From Dickeya fangzhongdai (lineage in GTDB: Bacteria > Pseudomonadota > Gammaproteobacteria > Enterobacterales > Enterobacteriaceae): a stretch of 64,000 nt of DNA. Numbering within the stretch: position 1 is the first letter of the stretch; every line of letters starts with the position of its first letter. Below, in pieces: positions 45,602 through 56,300 of this stretch. The position numbers and the translations under genes were made by a program. Under the pieces are notes generated by a model. That model was given only the letters and a program-made list of their open reading frames with translations. It did no database searches and had not been told where the DNA came from. Where the stretch lies: NCBI RefSeq assembly GCF_002812485.1, contig NZ_CP025003.1, positions 4,836,001-4,900,000 on the forward strand, given 5' to 3'.

Positions 45602-46705
45602 ATGGAAAAGCGAGAACTCACGGCCACCCACCGCAAACTGCTGGGATTGCTGCGCCGTTCGGGCAGCCTGTCGCGCAGCGCGCTGGCCGCCGCCAGCGGC
45701 CTGACCACCGCCGCCGTCAGCATGATGACGCGGGACATGCTCAACTTAGGTCTGCTGGAAGAGAGCGACCGGGCGCAGGGGCGGCGCGGCCCGCCGCAAA
45801 TCAACCTGCGACCGGCGGCGCACGCGGGCTATGTGCTGGGGGTGTACGCGGAATACGACCTGATTTGCCTGATCCTGATGGACTACGCCGGGCAGTGCGT
45901 GGCGGAAACCACGCTGCGCGGCGATTTCCGGGTTGTCGATTCGGTGGCGGATACGCTGGCCGACGCCATCCGCACCCTGCTCGACGCTCAGCCGCAGGCA
46001 CGCGAGCGGCTGCTGGCCGTCAGCCTGGCGCTGCCCGCCCGGTTTGACGGCGGCGCCATGCCGGTGTGGATCGCCCCCGGTCTGGCGGCCTGGCGTGGGG
46101 TGGATATCGCCCGGCAGTTGAGCGACCGGCTCGGCTGCCCGGTGCTGGTGGAAAACGACGCCAACTGCGCCGCCATCGGCGAGCTGCATTTTGGGTCCGC
46201 CGCTCCGGACAACAGTTTTTTCTACCTGTATATCGGCAAAGGCATCGGCGGCGCGTTGATCCTGAATGGCGAACTGCATCGGGGCAAGCAAGGCAACGCG
46301 GGGGAGATTGGCGCGCTGCGTACCCGCGCGCAGTCACGCCCATCGTTTGACGATCTGCACGACGCTCTGCTGGCGGCAGGCGAGACGCTGCCTTCCACCG
46401 CCGCCGACGCGAACTGGCAGGCGCTGGCGACCTCGCCCGCCGGAGAGCGCTGGATCCAACGCGCAGCGGGCGAGCTGTATCGGTTGCTCTATACCGTCAC
46501 CGCGCTGCTCGACCCGCCCAGCCTCTACCTCGGCGGCACGCTGCCCGCGCCTTTCATGGCCGGATTGCAGGCCGCCGTCATGGCTCAGACGCCGGCGCCG
46601 GACGACGATGCGCCGCTAACGCTACCGCCGGTGCGCCTCTCGACGCTACCGACACAAAACAGCGCCTCCTTCGGCGCAGCCGCGCTGGCGCTTAATCAGT
46701 ACTGA
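45602..46705 (+). CDS. ROK-family transcriptional regulator
   Basis: A 367-residue ROK repressor. The N-terminal winged helix (residues 8-65) contains LLRRSGSLSRSALAAASGLT and TTAAVSMMTRDMLNLGLL. The sugar-kinase-like domain has VLVENDANCAAIGELHFGS and YIGKGIGGALILNGELHRGK. The zinc-binding CxCGxxGC motif of true ROK kinases and NagC is absent: the region after GNAGEIGAL goes straight to RTRAQSRP. It faces the ABC operon and most likely represses it until the substrate binds. The stop codon touches the start of direct repeat copy 2. Confidence 0.88.
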   Translation: MEKRELTATHRKLLGLLRRSGSLSRSALAAASGLTTAAVSMMTRDMLNLGLLEESDRAQGRRGPPQINLRPAAHAGYVLGVYAEYDLICLILMDYAGQCVAETTLRGDFRVVDSVADTLADAIRTLLDAQPQARERLLAVSLALPARFDGGAMPVWIAPGLAAWRGVDIARQLSDRLGCPVLVENDANCAAIGELHFGSAAPDNSFFYLYIGKGIGGALILNGELHRGKQGNAGEIGALRTRAQSRPSFDDLHDALLAAGETLPSTAADANWQALATSPAGERWIQRAAGELYRLLYTVTALLDPPSLYLGGTLPAPFMAGLQAAVMAQTPAPDDDAPLTLPPVRLSTLPTQNSASFGAAALALNQY

Positions 46706-46740
46706 AAACAACAAAGCCGCCCGAAGGCGGCCATTGTTGC
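46706..46740 (-). terminator. Terminator of DUF1471 copy 2
   Basis: The same hairpin as after copy 1 (GGCCGCC-TTCG-GGCGGC on the minus strand, with the T-rich tail). It can also stop the converging ROK transcript. Confidence 0.85.
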
Positions 46741-46763
46741 TGATGATAACGATAAACCGGTTA

Positions 46764-47030
46764 TCAGTTGTACAGTTCAGCCACGCCGCGCATCTGGTTT
46801 TCACCGGAGGTGGCGGAGATGATGCGGAACGATTTGGCGCCGGCCGCATTGGCTTTTTCAGACAGGCTGGCCTGCAGACTGTCCAGCGTAGCGGCTGTCG
46901 CGCTGACAGAGCCGACGGACAGGCTGGCGGACTGCTGTACTTCAGTCGCAGTGGACGTGGTCGCAGCGAAGGTGCCGAAAGAAACGGTAGCCAGGGCGAT
47001 AACTGCAACAATATTTTTGATAGCTTTCAT
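46764..47030 (-). CDS. Small exported DUF1471 protein, copy 2
   Basis: An 88-residue protein, signal peptide as in copy 1, then ATTSTATEVQQSASLSVGSV and one DUF1471 domain. Compared with copy 3 only two residues differ (VGSV against VGTV; LDSLQ against LDGLQ). ATG 47030 has AAGGA eight bases upstream. It is convergent with the ROK gene. Confidence 0.9.
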   Translation of the reverse strand: MKAIKNIVAVIALATVSFGTFAATTSTATEVQQSASLSVGSVSATAATLDSLQASLSEKANAAGAKSFRIISATSGENQMRGVAELYN

Positions 47031-47302
47031 GGTCAATATCCTTCACGTTGAATGGGGTGAGTATTCTTTTCAGGAGGCGCTCTCACCTTCGATGGAAGTG
47101 ATAATAGACCTGTTAACGCGACGTTAAAACCGGGTTTATTTGCAGATATCTTTCAAAAAATATGAAATAAAAATAACAATGGGACGGGAGTGATAACGAG
47201 CAACGACCGAACACTGTTTTACCCTCCTGATGCGAGTATCATGAAGTTTTCCGCCATCCCGCATGAACACATTCATGCCCTGAATTATGTGAGGAGTCTG
47301 TT

Positions 47303-47677
47303 TTGGTTACACGCATGACCTACGCGTTTCTGCCTCAGATCAAAGGCCCTTATGTCCACGCGACAAAGCACCGTGACGCCTTGTATATCTCCGGCCTGAC
47401 CGCCTTTGGCACCGATGCTCAATCGGCCGGGCTGGAATCCCAAACCCGCACGGTGCTCCAGCAAATTGCCGCCATTCTCGCCGCTGAAAAAAGAAGTACC
47501 GCTGATTTAATCAAACTCACTATCTTCGTCAGAGATATCTCTCAATTAGCCCTGATAAGAACACTGCTGTTTGATTTTTACGGCGAGCATTTGCCCGCTT
47601 GTTCGCTGATTGAAGTTTCAAGCCTGATTCACCCGGACCTGCTGATCGAAGTCGAATCGATTGTCGCACTGGCATAA
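47303..47677 (+). CDS. Rid-family (YjgF-like) protein lacking the catalytic arginine
   Basis: A 120-124 residue protein of the RidA/YjgF fold: YISGLTAFGTDAQ, KLTIFVRDISQLA, then PACSLIEVSSL and LLIEVESIVAL at the end. In RidA the fifth block reads PARSCVEV, with Arg105 needed to hydrolyse 2-aminoacrylate; here that position is Cys, so it is probably a Rid4-7 type without imine deaminase activity. AGGAG lies six bases before a TTG at 47303; an ATG at 47315 is the alternative. It is the outer gene of the NRPS cluster, on the opposite strand. Confidence 0.8.
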   Translation: MVTRMTYAFLPQIKGPYVHATKHRDALYISGLTAFGTDAQSAGLESQTRTVLQQIAAILAAEKRSTADLIKLTIFVRDISQLALIRTLLFDFYGEHLPACSLIEVSSLIHPDLLIEVESIVALA

Positions 47678-47700
47678 CTCCGGCGCGATATAAATACCAC

Positions 47701-47722
47701 GCCTTATCACACACGATAAGGC
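47701..47722. terminator. Hairpin between the Rid and phosphopantetheinyl transferase genes
   Basis: GCCTTATC (47701-47708) pairs with GATAAGGC (47715-47722) between the converging stop codons. No long T-run, so it is a probable but not certain terminator. Confidence 0.5.
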
Positions 47723-47739
47723 GCTACCGCTGAGCCCGT

Positions 47740-48483
47740 TTATACGACCAATAACGTTACCACCGCATCATGATTAATATAAAACCTGCCAGTAAATGAG
47801 ATATTGGCACGATATTGTTCGCCCCAGTCACAGGTTAGCTGAATTGTAAATCGCCGCTGTTTTATCCGTACCTGTGTTAACGCCGCCGCGGTGAAGTCGA
47901 AGAACTTATTTACTATCGGATTTAGCGCCTTAAAAAGGCTCTCTTTAGCAGAAAAGATCAGCGTACCAAGCTGTTCTACTGATAACCCACTTCCTGAACA
48001 TTCAACCCTGCGCCATTCATCCCCTACGGTAATCGCCGGGAGAACCTGCATTAACGTAGCGCTATCCATGATTCTTTCTACATCAATACCGACGGCAGTA
48101 TGATGCTGGCTGCTTGCAACAACCGCAACCGCACGGTCATTCGTATGAGAAATTGATCCGATATAACCGGCAGGCCATCGAGGCGCCCTGTCAGGTTGTA
48201 TCTCAATCGCCGGATAGGCTACGCCGCAAGACTTCAACGCCGTGGCCGCGACAACACGCCCGGCCAAAAATTCCGCTTGCCGCTTTCTCACCGACGAGGC
48301 AATGACCGGCGGTATGGTGATATTATAAAGATGAAAAAGTCGCTCGTTAAAATGAGCAATCTGAAACGTTCCCCACCCTACGGTAAATATTTCCGTTCGC
48401 GTGCGGTTAATAACGCCTATCCGCTCAATAAACCCGGCACCGGCGTCTACCATCCTCTTTTTCTCTCGACTCGGCGATATCAT
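47740..48483 (-). CDS. 4'-phosphopantetheinyl transferase (EntD/Sfp type)
   Basis: A 247-residue PPTase. The three family motifs are in order: YIGSISHTNDRAVAVV, AVGIDVERIMD (magnesium-binding Asp/Glu) and LIFSAKESLFKAL (Glu/Lys). It transfers phosphopantetheine from CoA to the carrier-domain serines, so it would activate the four carrier domains of the neighbouring NRPS. It is 20 bp downstream of the thioesterase gene in the same operon. A second ATG at 48453, with an AAGAGG immediately upstream, could also serve as the start. Confidence 0.9.
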   Translation of the reverse strand: MISPSREKKRMVDAGAGFIERIGVINRTRTEIFTVGWGTFQIAHFNERLFHLYNITIPPVIASSVRKRQAEFLAGRVVAATALKSCGVAYPAIEIQPDRAPRWPAGYIGSISHTNDRAVAVVASSQHHTAVGIDVERIMDSATLMQVLPAITVGDEWRRVECSGSGLSVEQLGTLIFSAKESLFKALNPIVNKFFDFTAAALTQVRIKQRRFTIQLTCDWGEQYRANISFTGRFYINHDAVVTLLVV

Positions 48484-48503
48484 GATCGCGTATTCCGTCC
48501 CTA

Positions 48504-49274
48504 TTATTTCCCATCCGTTTTATTCAAAATATCAGCCGCAATACCTTTAATGATTTGAGTAATATCATTGATGTGGTCATGAATAAAAAAATGCCCTCCC
48601 GGAAAGGAGGCAAAAGTAACGCGGGAACTAAACAGTTCCTGCCACAGCGCAATTCGCTCAGCAGGCAAATAGCGATCCCCATCGCCGGAAAAGAACATCG
48701 CGGGAACAGCGTACTTTAAGGTATCGGTATACTGGTACGTCTCCGAAATTCTGAAATCTGCTCTCAGCATCGGCAATAGCATGGCCATAATATCATTGGA
48801 ATTCAGTATCTCTTCCGACGTCCCTTTCATCTCTCTCAGCATATCGATAAATTTTTCATCCGAAACATGGTGCGTTTTTCTGGCAAGCTGCAATTGATGA
48901 GGGGGACGGCTGGCAGAGCCAATAAAAAACGCCGGCAATGGCAACCCGCGGCGCTGCAACTCCACCATCAGAGCAAACCCGATACACCCTCCCAGGCTAT
49001 GCCCAAAAATGATCAACGGCCGATCCAGCACTTGATGTATATACGTCATCAGTTCGCTTACCACCGCCGACATACTTTCATGCGGCGGCTCCGATAACCG
49101 GTATGACCGCCCAGGCAACTGGGCCACCACTACTTCCATGTCTTCCGGCAAATACTCATGCCAGTGTTGATACAGATTCGCGCTGCCGCCGGCATAGGGA
49201 ATGCACAACAACCGGATTCTGGCTGCGGGGTTGGGCCTGAAAACCGTGAATATTCCGGCGGACAGCATATCCAT
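48504..49274 (-). CDS. Type II thioesterase of the NRPS cluster
   Basis: A 256-residue alpha/beta hydrolase of the GrsT/EntH-like type II thioesterase group. It opens with RLLCIPYAGGSANLYQHW; the nucleophile lies in IIFGHSLGGCIGFAL (Ser93); the acid is in GDGDRYLPAE and the catalytic His in FPGGHFFIHDH. It removes misloaded or stalled acyl groups from carrier domains. Because the NRPS has no terminal thioesterase, it may also release the product. ATG 49274 is chosen for AGGAG 11 bases upstream; longer starts (ATG 49295, TTG 49310) have no good ribosome site. Confidence 0.88.
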   Translation of the reverse strand: MDMLSAGIFTVFRPNPAARIRLLCIPYAGGSANLYQHWHEYLPEDMEVVVAQLPGRSYRLSEPPHESMSAVVSELMTYIHQVLDRPLIIFGHSLGGCIGFALMVELQRRGLPLPAFFIGSASRPPHQLQLARKTHHVSDEKFIDMLREMKGTSEEILNSNDIMAMLLPMLRADFRISETYQYTDTLKYAVPAMFFSGDGDRYLPAERIALWQELFSSRVTFASFPGGHFFIHDHINDITQIIKGIAADILNKTDGK

Positions 49275-49319
49275 ATAAATCTTCTCTCCTTGCATCAGAC
49301 GAATAGCCAAATCACCTGT

Positions 49320-50252
49320 TCAGGCGCCTTCTTTCCGGGCCAGTTTCTTTCCCAGCGGAAAAAAACGGATATTCCTGAGGTAACCGGTGCCCAGCAATAC
49401 CCCGATGATGATCACCGCCATGCCGATTATCTGGATAGGCTCGACGGTTTTTCCCATAATAAAACTGATAGCCAGCGTAAAGACCGGCGTCAGGTTAGTC
49501 GTAATTGAGGTTTTTTCCGGCCCCAGCACCTGGCACCCTTTGACCCAGAAGTAATAGGCCAGTACTGTCCCGGCAATAGCCATATAAGCCAATAACGTAT
49601 AGGAGAGTTGGGATATCGACAGGTAGTCATAGCTGATGTCGTGCGTCAGCGCTGCAAACACCAACATAAATGCAGTACCAAACAGAATGGTCCATCGGGT
49701 TGCCTGCACGGGAGGAACATGGGTGATCAGCTTTTTGGTCAAAACAGCATATAAACCGCCACAGGCACAGGACACGATGATCCAGAGGTCCCCGCTGTTA
49801 TACCGCAGGGAAGAGAAATTCCCCTTGGCGATAACCAAAAACACGCCAAAGACACCCAATATCAACCCAATATATTGAGCCAGCGTGACTTTGGCCTTTA
49901 GCAATAACCGGGAAAACAGAATGCTCACCAATGGCATATTGGCCATGATTAGCGCCCCGTTAATAGGCGATGTCGATTTCATCCCTGCGAAGATCGCATA
50001 GTTAAAACAGAAAATCCCCAGAAAGCCTAATAAAGCGAGCGAAAGCACGTCCTTTATGGAAAGAGAAATATCCCGACCTTTGAAGATAAAAAGGGTAAAA
50101 GAAAAAATAACCGACGCGATAACAAATCGAACAATGGACGAAATGATGGGCGGCAGGTTGGCATCCAGTTCCGCAATGGCATTAAAATTACTGCCCCAGA
50201 AAAACACGGCCATAATGACCATGATCCATATATGATTATGTCTTGTATGCAT
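49320..50252 (-). CDS. EamA/DMT-superfamily transporter
   Basis: A 310-residue membrane protein with ten predicted helices in two five-helix repeats. It starts MHTRHNHIWIMVIMAVFFWG, and the second repeat begins around SGDLWIIVSCACGGLYAVLT. It is closest to the drug/metabolite (EamA, RhaT-like) group. ATG 50252 has CAGGAG five bases upstream. It lies between the NRPS (56 bp) and thioesterase genes in the same operon, so it is the candidate exporter of the peptide or of a precursor. Confidence 0.85.
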   Translation of the reverse strand: MHTRHNHIWIMVIMAVFFWGSNFNAIAELDANLPPIISSIVRFVIASVIFSFTLFIFKGRDISLSIKDVLSLALLGFLGIFCFNYAIFAGMKSTSPINGALIMANMPLVSILFSRLLLKAKVTLAQYIGLILGVFGVFLVIAKGNFSSLRYNSGDLWIIVSCACGGLYAVLTKKLITHVPPVQATRWTILFGTAFMLVFAALTHDISYDYLSISQLSYTLLAYMAIAGTVLAYYFWVKGCQVLGPEKTSITTNLTPVFTLAISFIMGKTVEPIQIIGMAVIIIGVLLGTGYLRNIRFFPLGKKLARKEGA

Positions 50253-50308
50253 ATTCACTCCTGTAAAAAAGAGAGGCCCACGCCAGTGAACCTCTTTCCT
50301 TATTTGCT

Positions 50309-53300
50309 TTAATCAGAAACAGACATCGCTGAATGCAGATATTCCGTTACCTGTTCGAACGCGTTGGATTGGAACAGAATATGGAATGGAACTTTGACGC
50401 CCAATTCATTCTCAATCCTGACCGATAGCCGCAGCACCGTCAGCGAATCCAATGCGGCATGAACCGACGCTTGCCGTGTCTCCCTCAGCCAGAGGGTACC
50501 GAGCACGGACGCAACATCCCGCTCACCGGACAGCGGGATCGAAAACCGGCGATCATAAGCATCATAGCGACTGCAACCACCGGAACCCAGACCTTTCGCC
50601 ATCCGATGCAAATCCGGATAAGCCGGCTCGCGGGTCGCCAGCACATCGTTGATAACCCGGTCATACACTGCATGAATAACCTGTAATTGCTCGTCGCTGA
50701 CCACCTTCCCGTTGGCGTTAAAGATAATATTGATACCACCGGTCTTGATATCGATACCGACATTCACCAGTAACGCAAAGTCGGCATGCTCAAACCAGCG
50801 AATCCGGCCGATGAAACGCTGGTCGTCAAGCGCGCTGCCATACACATGGAAATTCGTAAAATTGAACGCCGTTTCGGTCAGTCGTTGCGCGCCGACATCG
50901 CGCTGAATCATCGCGTATGGGTAATTACGGTGTGCCAGTACCTCGGTATAATTCTCAGCCACAGCGCCGACGAGCTGCGCCATCGGTATGCGTTCATCCA
51001 TCTGAAGGCGGAACGGCAGGATATTCAGATGCAGGCCGATCGTGTTATCCCCGCCTTCCTGTTCCAATCGAATATTGCCAAATACCCCGGTCGTGATATC
51101 ACGCTCTCCCGTTATCACTTGCAATGACACACAGTGACACGCCAACAGCAACTGATTAAGCGACACACCATACACATTGGCCCGATCTTTCAGACGGGTC
51201 GTAATATCAGGCGCATACCGTAACGTGCGCTCACTCCATCGCGTAGCAACCGCGGCCTGAGTTCTGGGCAACGCGTTATACCGATAATCAGCCAGATACG
51301 ATCGCCAGAAGGCTGAACTTTCTGCACTGCTGCGGGATGCAATCTCGTGCGCCACAACGTCACGGTAGTTCAGTCGAGTCTCACGCGGCGGCAGCACTGC
51401 AGGCTTGCCCGCCAGCAGACCGGTGTAGACGTTGAGCAACTGCGTCATCAGGTTTGCCAGGCTCCATCCGTCCAGAATGCAGTGATTGAAACTGAAGGCG
51501 AAATGGAAGGTTTCTTCTGTACAGCGAATCGCAAAGAAACGGCCGACCGGCGCAGTTGTCCAGTTGAAACCGGTCTGTTTCTCCTGCTCAAACCAGCGAT
51601 CGATAAAGCGCTCCTGCTCCGCAGCAGACAGATGTGAAATATCCATTTCCGTCAGTGGCAATGAAACATGACCATGCACAATCTGCATGATTTGACCGTA
51701 GCGGCTAAAGTCAAACGAGGTACGCAGTACATCATGTTCGGCAATCAACGATTGCAACGCCGTTCGGAAGTGCTCGCTGTCGTAAGGCAATGCAAGTTCA
51801 TAACACAACAGGTCATGGAAGACGCCCTGGCGAACATCCAGTTCGGAGTGATAAATCATCCCTTGTTGCAACAGCGTTGCCGGATACGCATCCACCACAC
51901 CCGCAGGTATCTGTCGCCGCTCTTCCGACGTCAGCAAAGCAAAAGGAGTCAGAGATGCGGCTTCCCGCTGACTGTCTCGAGAAAGGCACTCAGCCATCTT
52001 TCTGACCGTCTGCAACCTGAACATATCACTGACCTTGAGAGTCATCCCGGCTTGCTTGAGTTTCGCCACAATCCGGATCGCGTGAATGGAATCGCCGCCC
52101 AGAGTGAAATAACTATCATCAATGCCGATTCGCTCCAGCCCCAGCTCTTGCGCAATCAACGCGGCCAGCATCGCCTGCGGCGCGGTTTCCGGTGGAATAT
52201 ACGCTTGGGTATTCAGCACGTTATCAAACGGGTTGGGGAGCGATTTACGGTCCAGCTTACCATTTACCGTTATAGCGAACTTCTCGACCTCAACCAGATA
52301 AGCCGGGATCATGTGCGAAGGGAGTAACGCCTGAAGCTGCTGACGCAGAGTTCCGACATCCATCGAAGTCCCGACAGCCAGTTGGTAATAACCGGCCAGC
52401 GCCTTACTGCCGTTGTCCCGTTTCAACACCACCACCGTTGACTGAATGACGCCGTCCACTTTCGACAACGCGGCATCTACCTCCTGAACCTCAATCCGGT
52501 AGCCATTGATTTTCACCTGGGCGTCTTCACGTCCCAGATACTCCAGGTCGCCATTCGGCATCCTGCGGGCGATATCGCCGGACCGGTAAGCACGGAAGGT
52601 CTGTGTTCCGCTTTTCAACGTAACAAAACGCTCGCGATTCAACTGATCCCGCTCATGGTAACCCAGCGTAACCCCGCTGCCGCCGACAAAGATTTCCCCC
52701 GGCGTTCCTACGGGGACCGGCTGTAGCGCCTTGTTCAGCAAGGAAACCGTCAAATCCGGTATCGGTTCGCCAATCAGACTGCGGGTGCCATCACAGTCAC
52801 GTTGGGTAATTTCGCGATAGGTCACGTGTACGGTGGTTTCCGTAATGCCATACATATTGATTAACCGCGGACGGCGATCGCCATAGTGTTCGAACCAGGG
52901 TCTCAACCCTGCAATATTCAACGCCTCGCCGCCAAAGATGATGGACCGTAGGCTAAACGTAGGCCGGATATCGCGAGATAACGCCTCATTCTTAAACAGC
53001 TCAAAGGCCGACGGCGTCATGTTCAGGCGCGTGACCTGATGCAGCGCAGTCAGATCGACCATGCGAGTAATATCATGGGCTTCGCCGGGAGAAACCACGA
53101 CCAGCTTGCCGCCATAAAGCAATGCGCCCCACATTTCCCACACCGAAAAGTCGAACGAAAGCGAATGGAACAGCGTCCAGACATCATCCGATGAAAAATC
53201 AAACCAATGCTGAGTACTGCCGAATAGCCGCAGAACGTTGTGATTGGCAACCAGAACCCCTTTCGGATTCCCGGTCGAACCTGACGTGTAGATGATGTAC

Positions 53301-56300
53301 AACGGATCATCCGGTGCGACCTCAACGCTGGGATTCGAAGACCCGGCACTGTCCACTCTGGAAATATTCAGGAAAGTGCGATTCCCGAACGAACCGGCTT
53401 CATCCGTCGTTAATACCACCTCCAGACCGGCATCTTGAATGATGTAATCGATGCGCTCCTGCGGATAGGCGGGGTCAATAGGAACATAGGTGGCTCCCGT
53501 TTTCACGATCGCCAGCAGGCAGACGATTGCATCCAGATTTCGGGAGCAAAATGCGCCGACTCGCTGCGTCGGTCTGACGCCACGTTGGTTGATGAGATAG
53601 CTGGCGATACGGTTCGCGCGTTCGTTCAAAGCCCGATACGTGATATAGCGGTTTTCGAAAACCACGGCTTTCTTTTCCGGGTAGGTCGCCGCAATATGCT
53701 CGAATCTCGCCTTGATACTCTTTTCCCGGAAAACGCGGTCGGTCGCTTTCGGCACCTTCAGTTCAAAACAATCCCGTTCGGACAATAGATCCGTCGTTTG
53801 CATCGCGGCATCCGGTGCAGCGGACATCGCACTCAGCACGGCGAGGTAATAGCCAAGATAGCGATCAATCTGCTCGGCGGTAAACCGGCTGGCGTTGTAA
53901 TTGACCGTGATTTCCATCTGACGGGTGAACTTGTTATTGATGAAGTTAACCAGGTAATCAAAGTTTGTCTGTTCAAAATAGCTGGCGTGCTTCAGCACAA
54001 GATCATCGAGCGAGGAAAGGCGATCGTAGACATGGAAATCCACATAGTTGAAGTTACTGTCGAACAGAGAACTCTGCTCCGCCAGCTTCTGAATGTCGGC
54101 CAACGGCATAACGTGGTAGCCAATCAACTGATGTTCCGCCTCATGGACCGCCAGACACAGCTCACGCCAGCTCGTACGTTCGATATTCACGCGCACCGGC
54201 ACCGTATTCAGGAACAGCCCGGCAGCGGCATCCACCTGCTCCATTGCCGGACGCGCATTCATGGTGCAACCCGTGGATACATCCTGCGTGTTGGTGATCA
54301 TGCCCAGCACCTGCAGGTGCGCGGCAAGCATCACCGTTTTGACGGATACCCCTACATCGCTGGCCAGCGCATCGACTGCGGTTACCAGCGAAGCAGGCCA
54401 TACCCGCCCCCGGCTCTGCCAGACGTAATCCGCACCGTCGCCGTCCGCCAGACTGGGAAGCTCAGCTACCTGTAGCGCCTGCAAATACTGCTGCCAGAAT
54501 GATCGTATTTCCTGATTCTGTCGGGCTTCTTCTTCCTGCTGAGCAACGATGGGCTGAATCAGCAGTTCCGTTTCCTGTACCGAGCCGGCAGCTATCGTTT
54601 CCTGACGATAAAACAGCACCAGGTCCGTCACCAGCAACGCCACACTCCATCCATCCAGAATGGCATGATGGAAGCTGAAACCAACCACCAACGAGGTGGG
54701 GTTCTGCAATGCATTGATCCTGAAAAGCTGACCTGCGGCAAAATCAAAAGGACGCTGTTTTTCAATCGCTACCCAATCATCAAACGCCGCCTTCAGTTGC
54801 GCGTCAGCGGCCCCGTCATCGTACACATACCTGCAAGGGATCTCTGCGTTCTCAAACAGCAATTGCATGGGTACATTGCAGGATGCCAGATCAAAGGCGC
54901 TGCGCAGCACCGGATGCTTACAAGCCAGTTGCCGCACCGCACGCTGGAAAGCGGCGCTGTCGTGTTTATCGAACGCGAACACAAAATAAAACACGTCGTG
55001 ATAGGTATGCGCATGCAGATCAGAGTGATACAGCATTCCGGTCTGCAGCAAAGACGCCGGCCAGGCATCGCTACAGCCGACAGGCAGTTTGCCCGCCTCG
55101 TCATCAGAAACAAACCGGCGACGAACGTAGTCTTGCGACGGCAGATGCGCTTGCGTCGTCACCAGTCTCGCTGCCATATCTGATAACTTACGATGCTGGA
55201 AAACGTCCCGAAGCGTTATCTCATAGCCCAGTTCTTTCAGCCGGGACACCAGCTTCAATGAAATAATGGAATCCCCGCCCAGACGGAAAAAGTCGCCGTC
55301 ACGCGAAATCGCCTCGATTTTCAGCAGTGACGACCATACCGCCGCCAGCGCCTTTTCTTGCTGCGTTACCGGCGCAACAATCCGTGATTCCTGTTGATAG
55401 GCATCGGGATGAGGCAACGCCTTCCTGTTTTTCTTGCCATTGGGGGAGAGTGGGAAATCATCCAGCCGAATATACAGGCTGGGCACCATGAATTCCGGCA
55501 GCACTTTCGCAAGAGCATGCTCAAACGCCTCGTGCTCGCCCTCGCCGGTGTAGTACGCCACCAGTTGTTCCTGCCCGGAGCGCGACTTATGCACACTGAC
55601 AATCGCTTCTTTCACGCCGGAGATATTTTCCAACTGGCTTTCAATCTCACCCAGTTCAATTCTCAAACCACGGAGCTTGACCTGGTTATCTACCCGGCCG
55701 AGGTATTCGATATCGCCATCGCGGTCAAACCGCGCCACATCGCCGGTTTTATACATAACGGGCGATAGCGCCGGGTTGATCAGATTGCGGATGAACGCTT
55801 TGGCGGTCAGCTCCGGCTTATTGTGATACCCCCTGGCCAAGCCGACGCCGGCGATATACAACTCCCCTTTCACGCCAACCGGCACCGGGCTCATAAACTC
55901 ATCCAGAATGTACAGCTGAATGTTGTCGATGGGCCGGCCGATCGGCACCTTACCCCCCTTCAACCCCTGGTTGCAGGACCAGAAAGACACATCAATCGCC
56001 GCTTCCGTCGGGCCGTACAGATTATGCAGCTCAACGCCCGGCAAGCTTTCCCGGAACGCAACCACCGTATTGTTGGGTAATGCCTCACCGCTGCAAAAGA
56101 CGCGTTTGAGCGGGGTATGGCGCATCACGCCGTTCTGCTCCAGGAACAGGGATAGCATGGAAGGAACAAAATGCAGGGTGGTGACGCCTTTACGGCCAAT
56201 AACCTCCAGCAATGCTTGCGGATCTTTATGAACTTCAGGTTTTGCCACCGCCAGCGTTGCCCCGTACATCAGCGGCCAGAAGAATTCCCAGACCGAAACA

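Larger units (their letters stand above)
46706..47156. repeat. Direct repeat, copy 2
   Basis: A 451-bp segment with no gaps and about seven substitutions relative to 60321-60771, by eye about 98 percent identical. It carries a terminator, the DUF1471 gene and its leader. It starts immediately after the ROK stop codon. With copy 3 it brackets the NRPS cluster. Confidence 0.9.
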
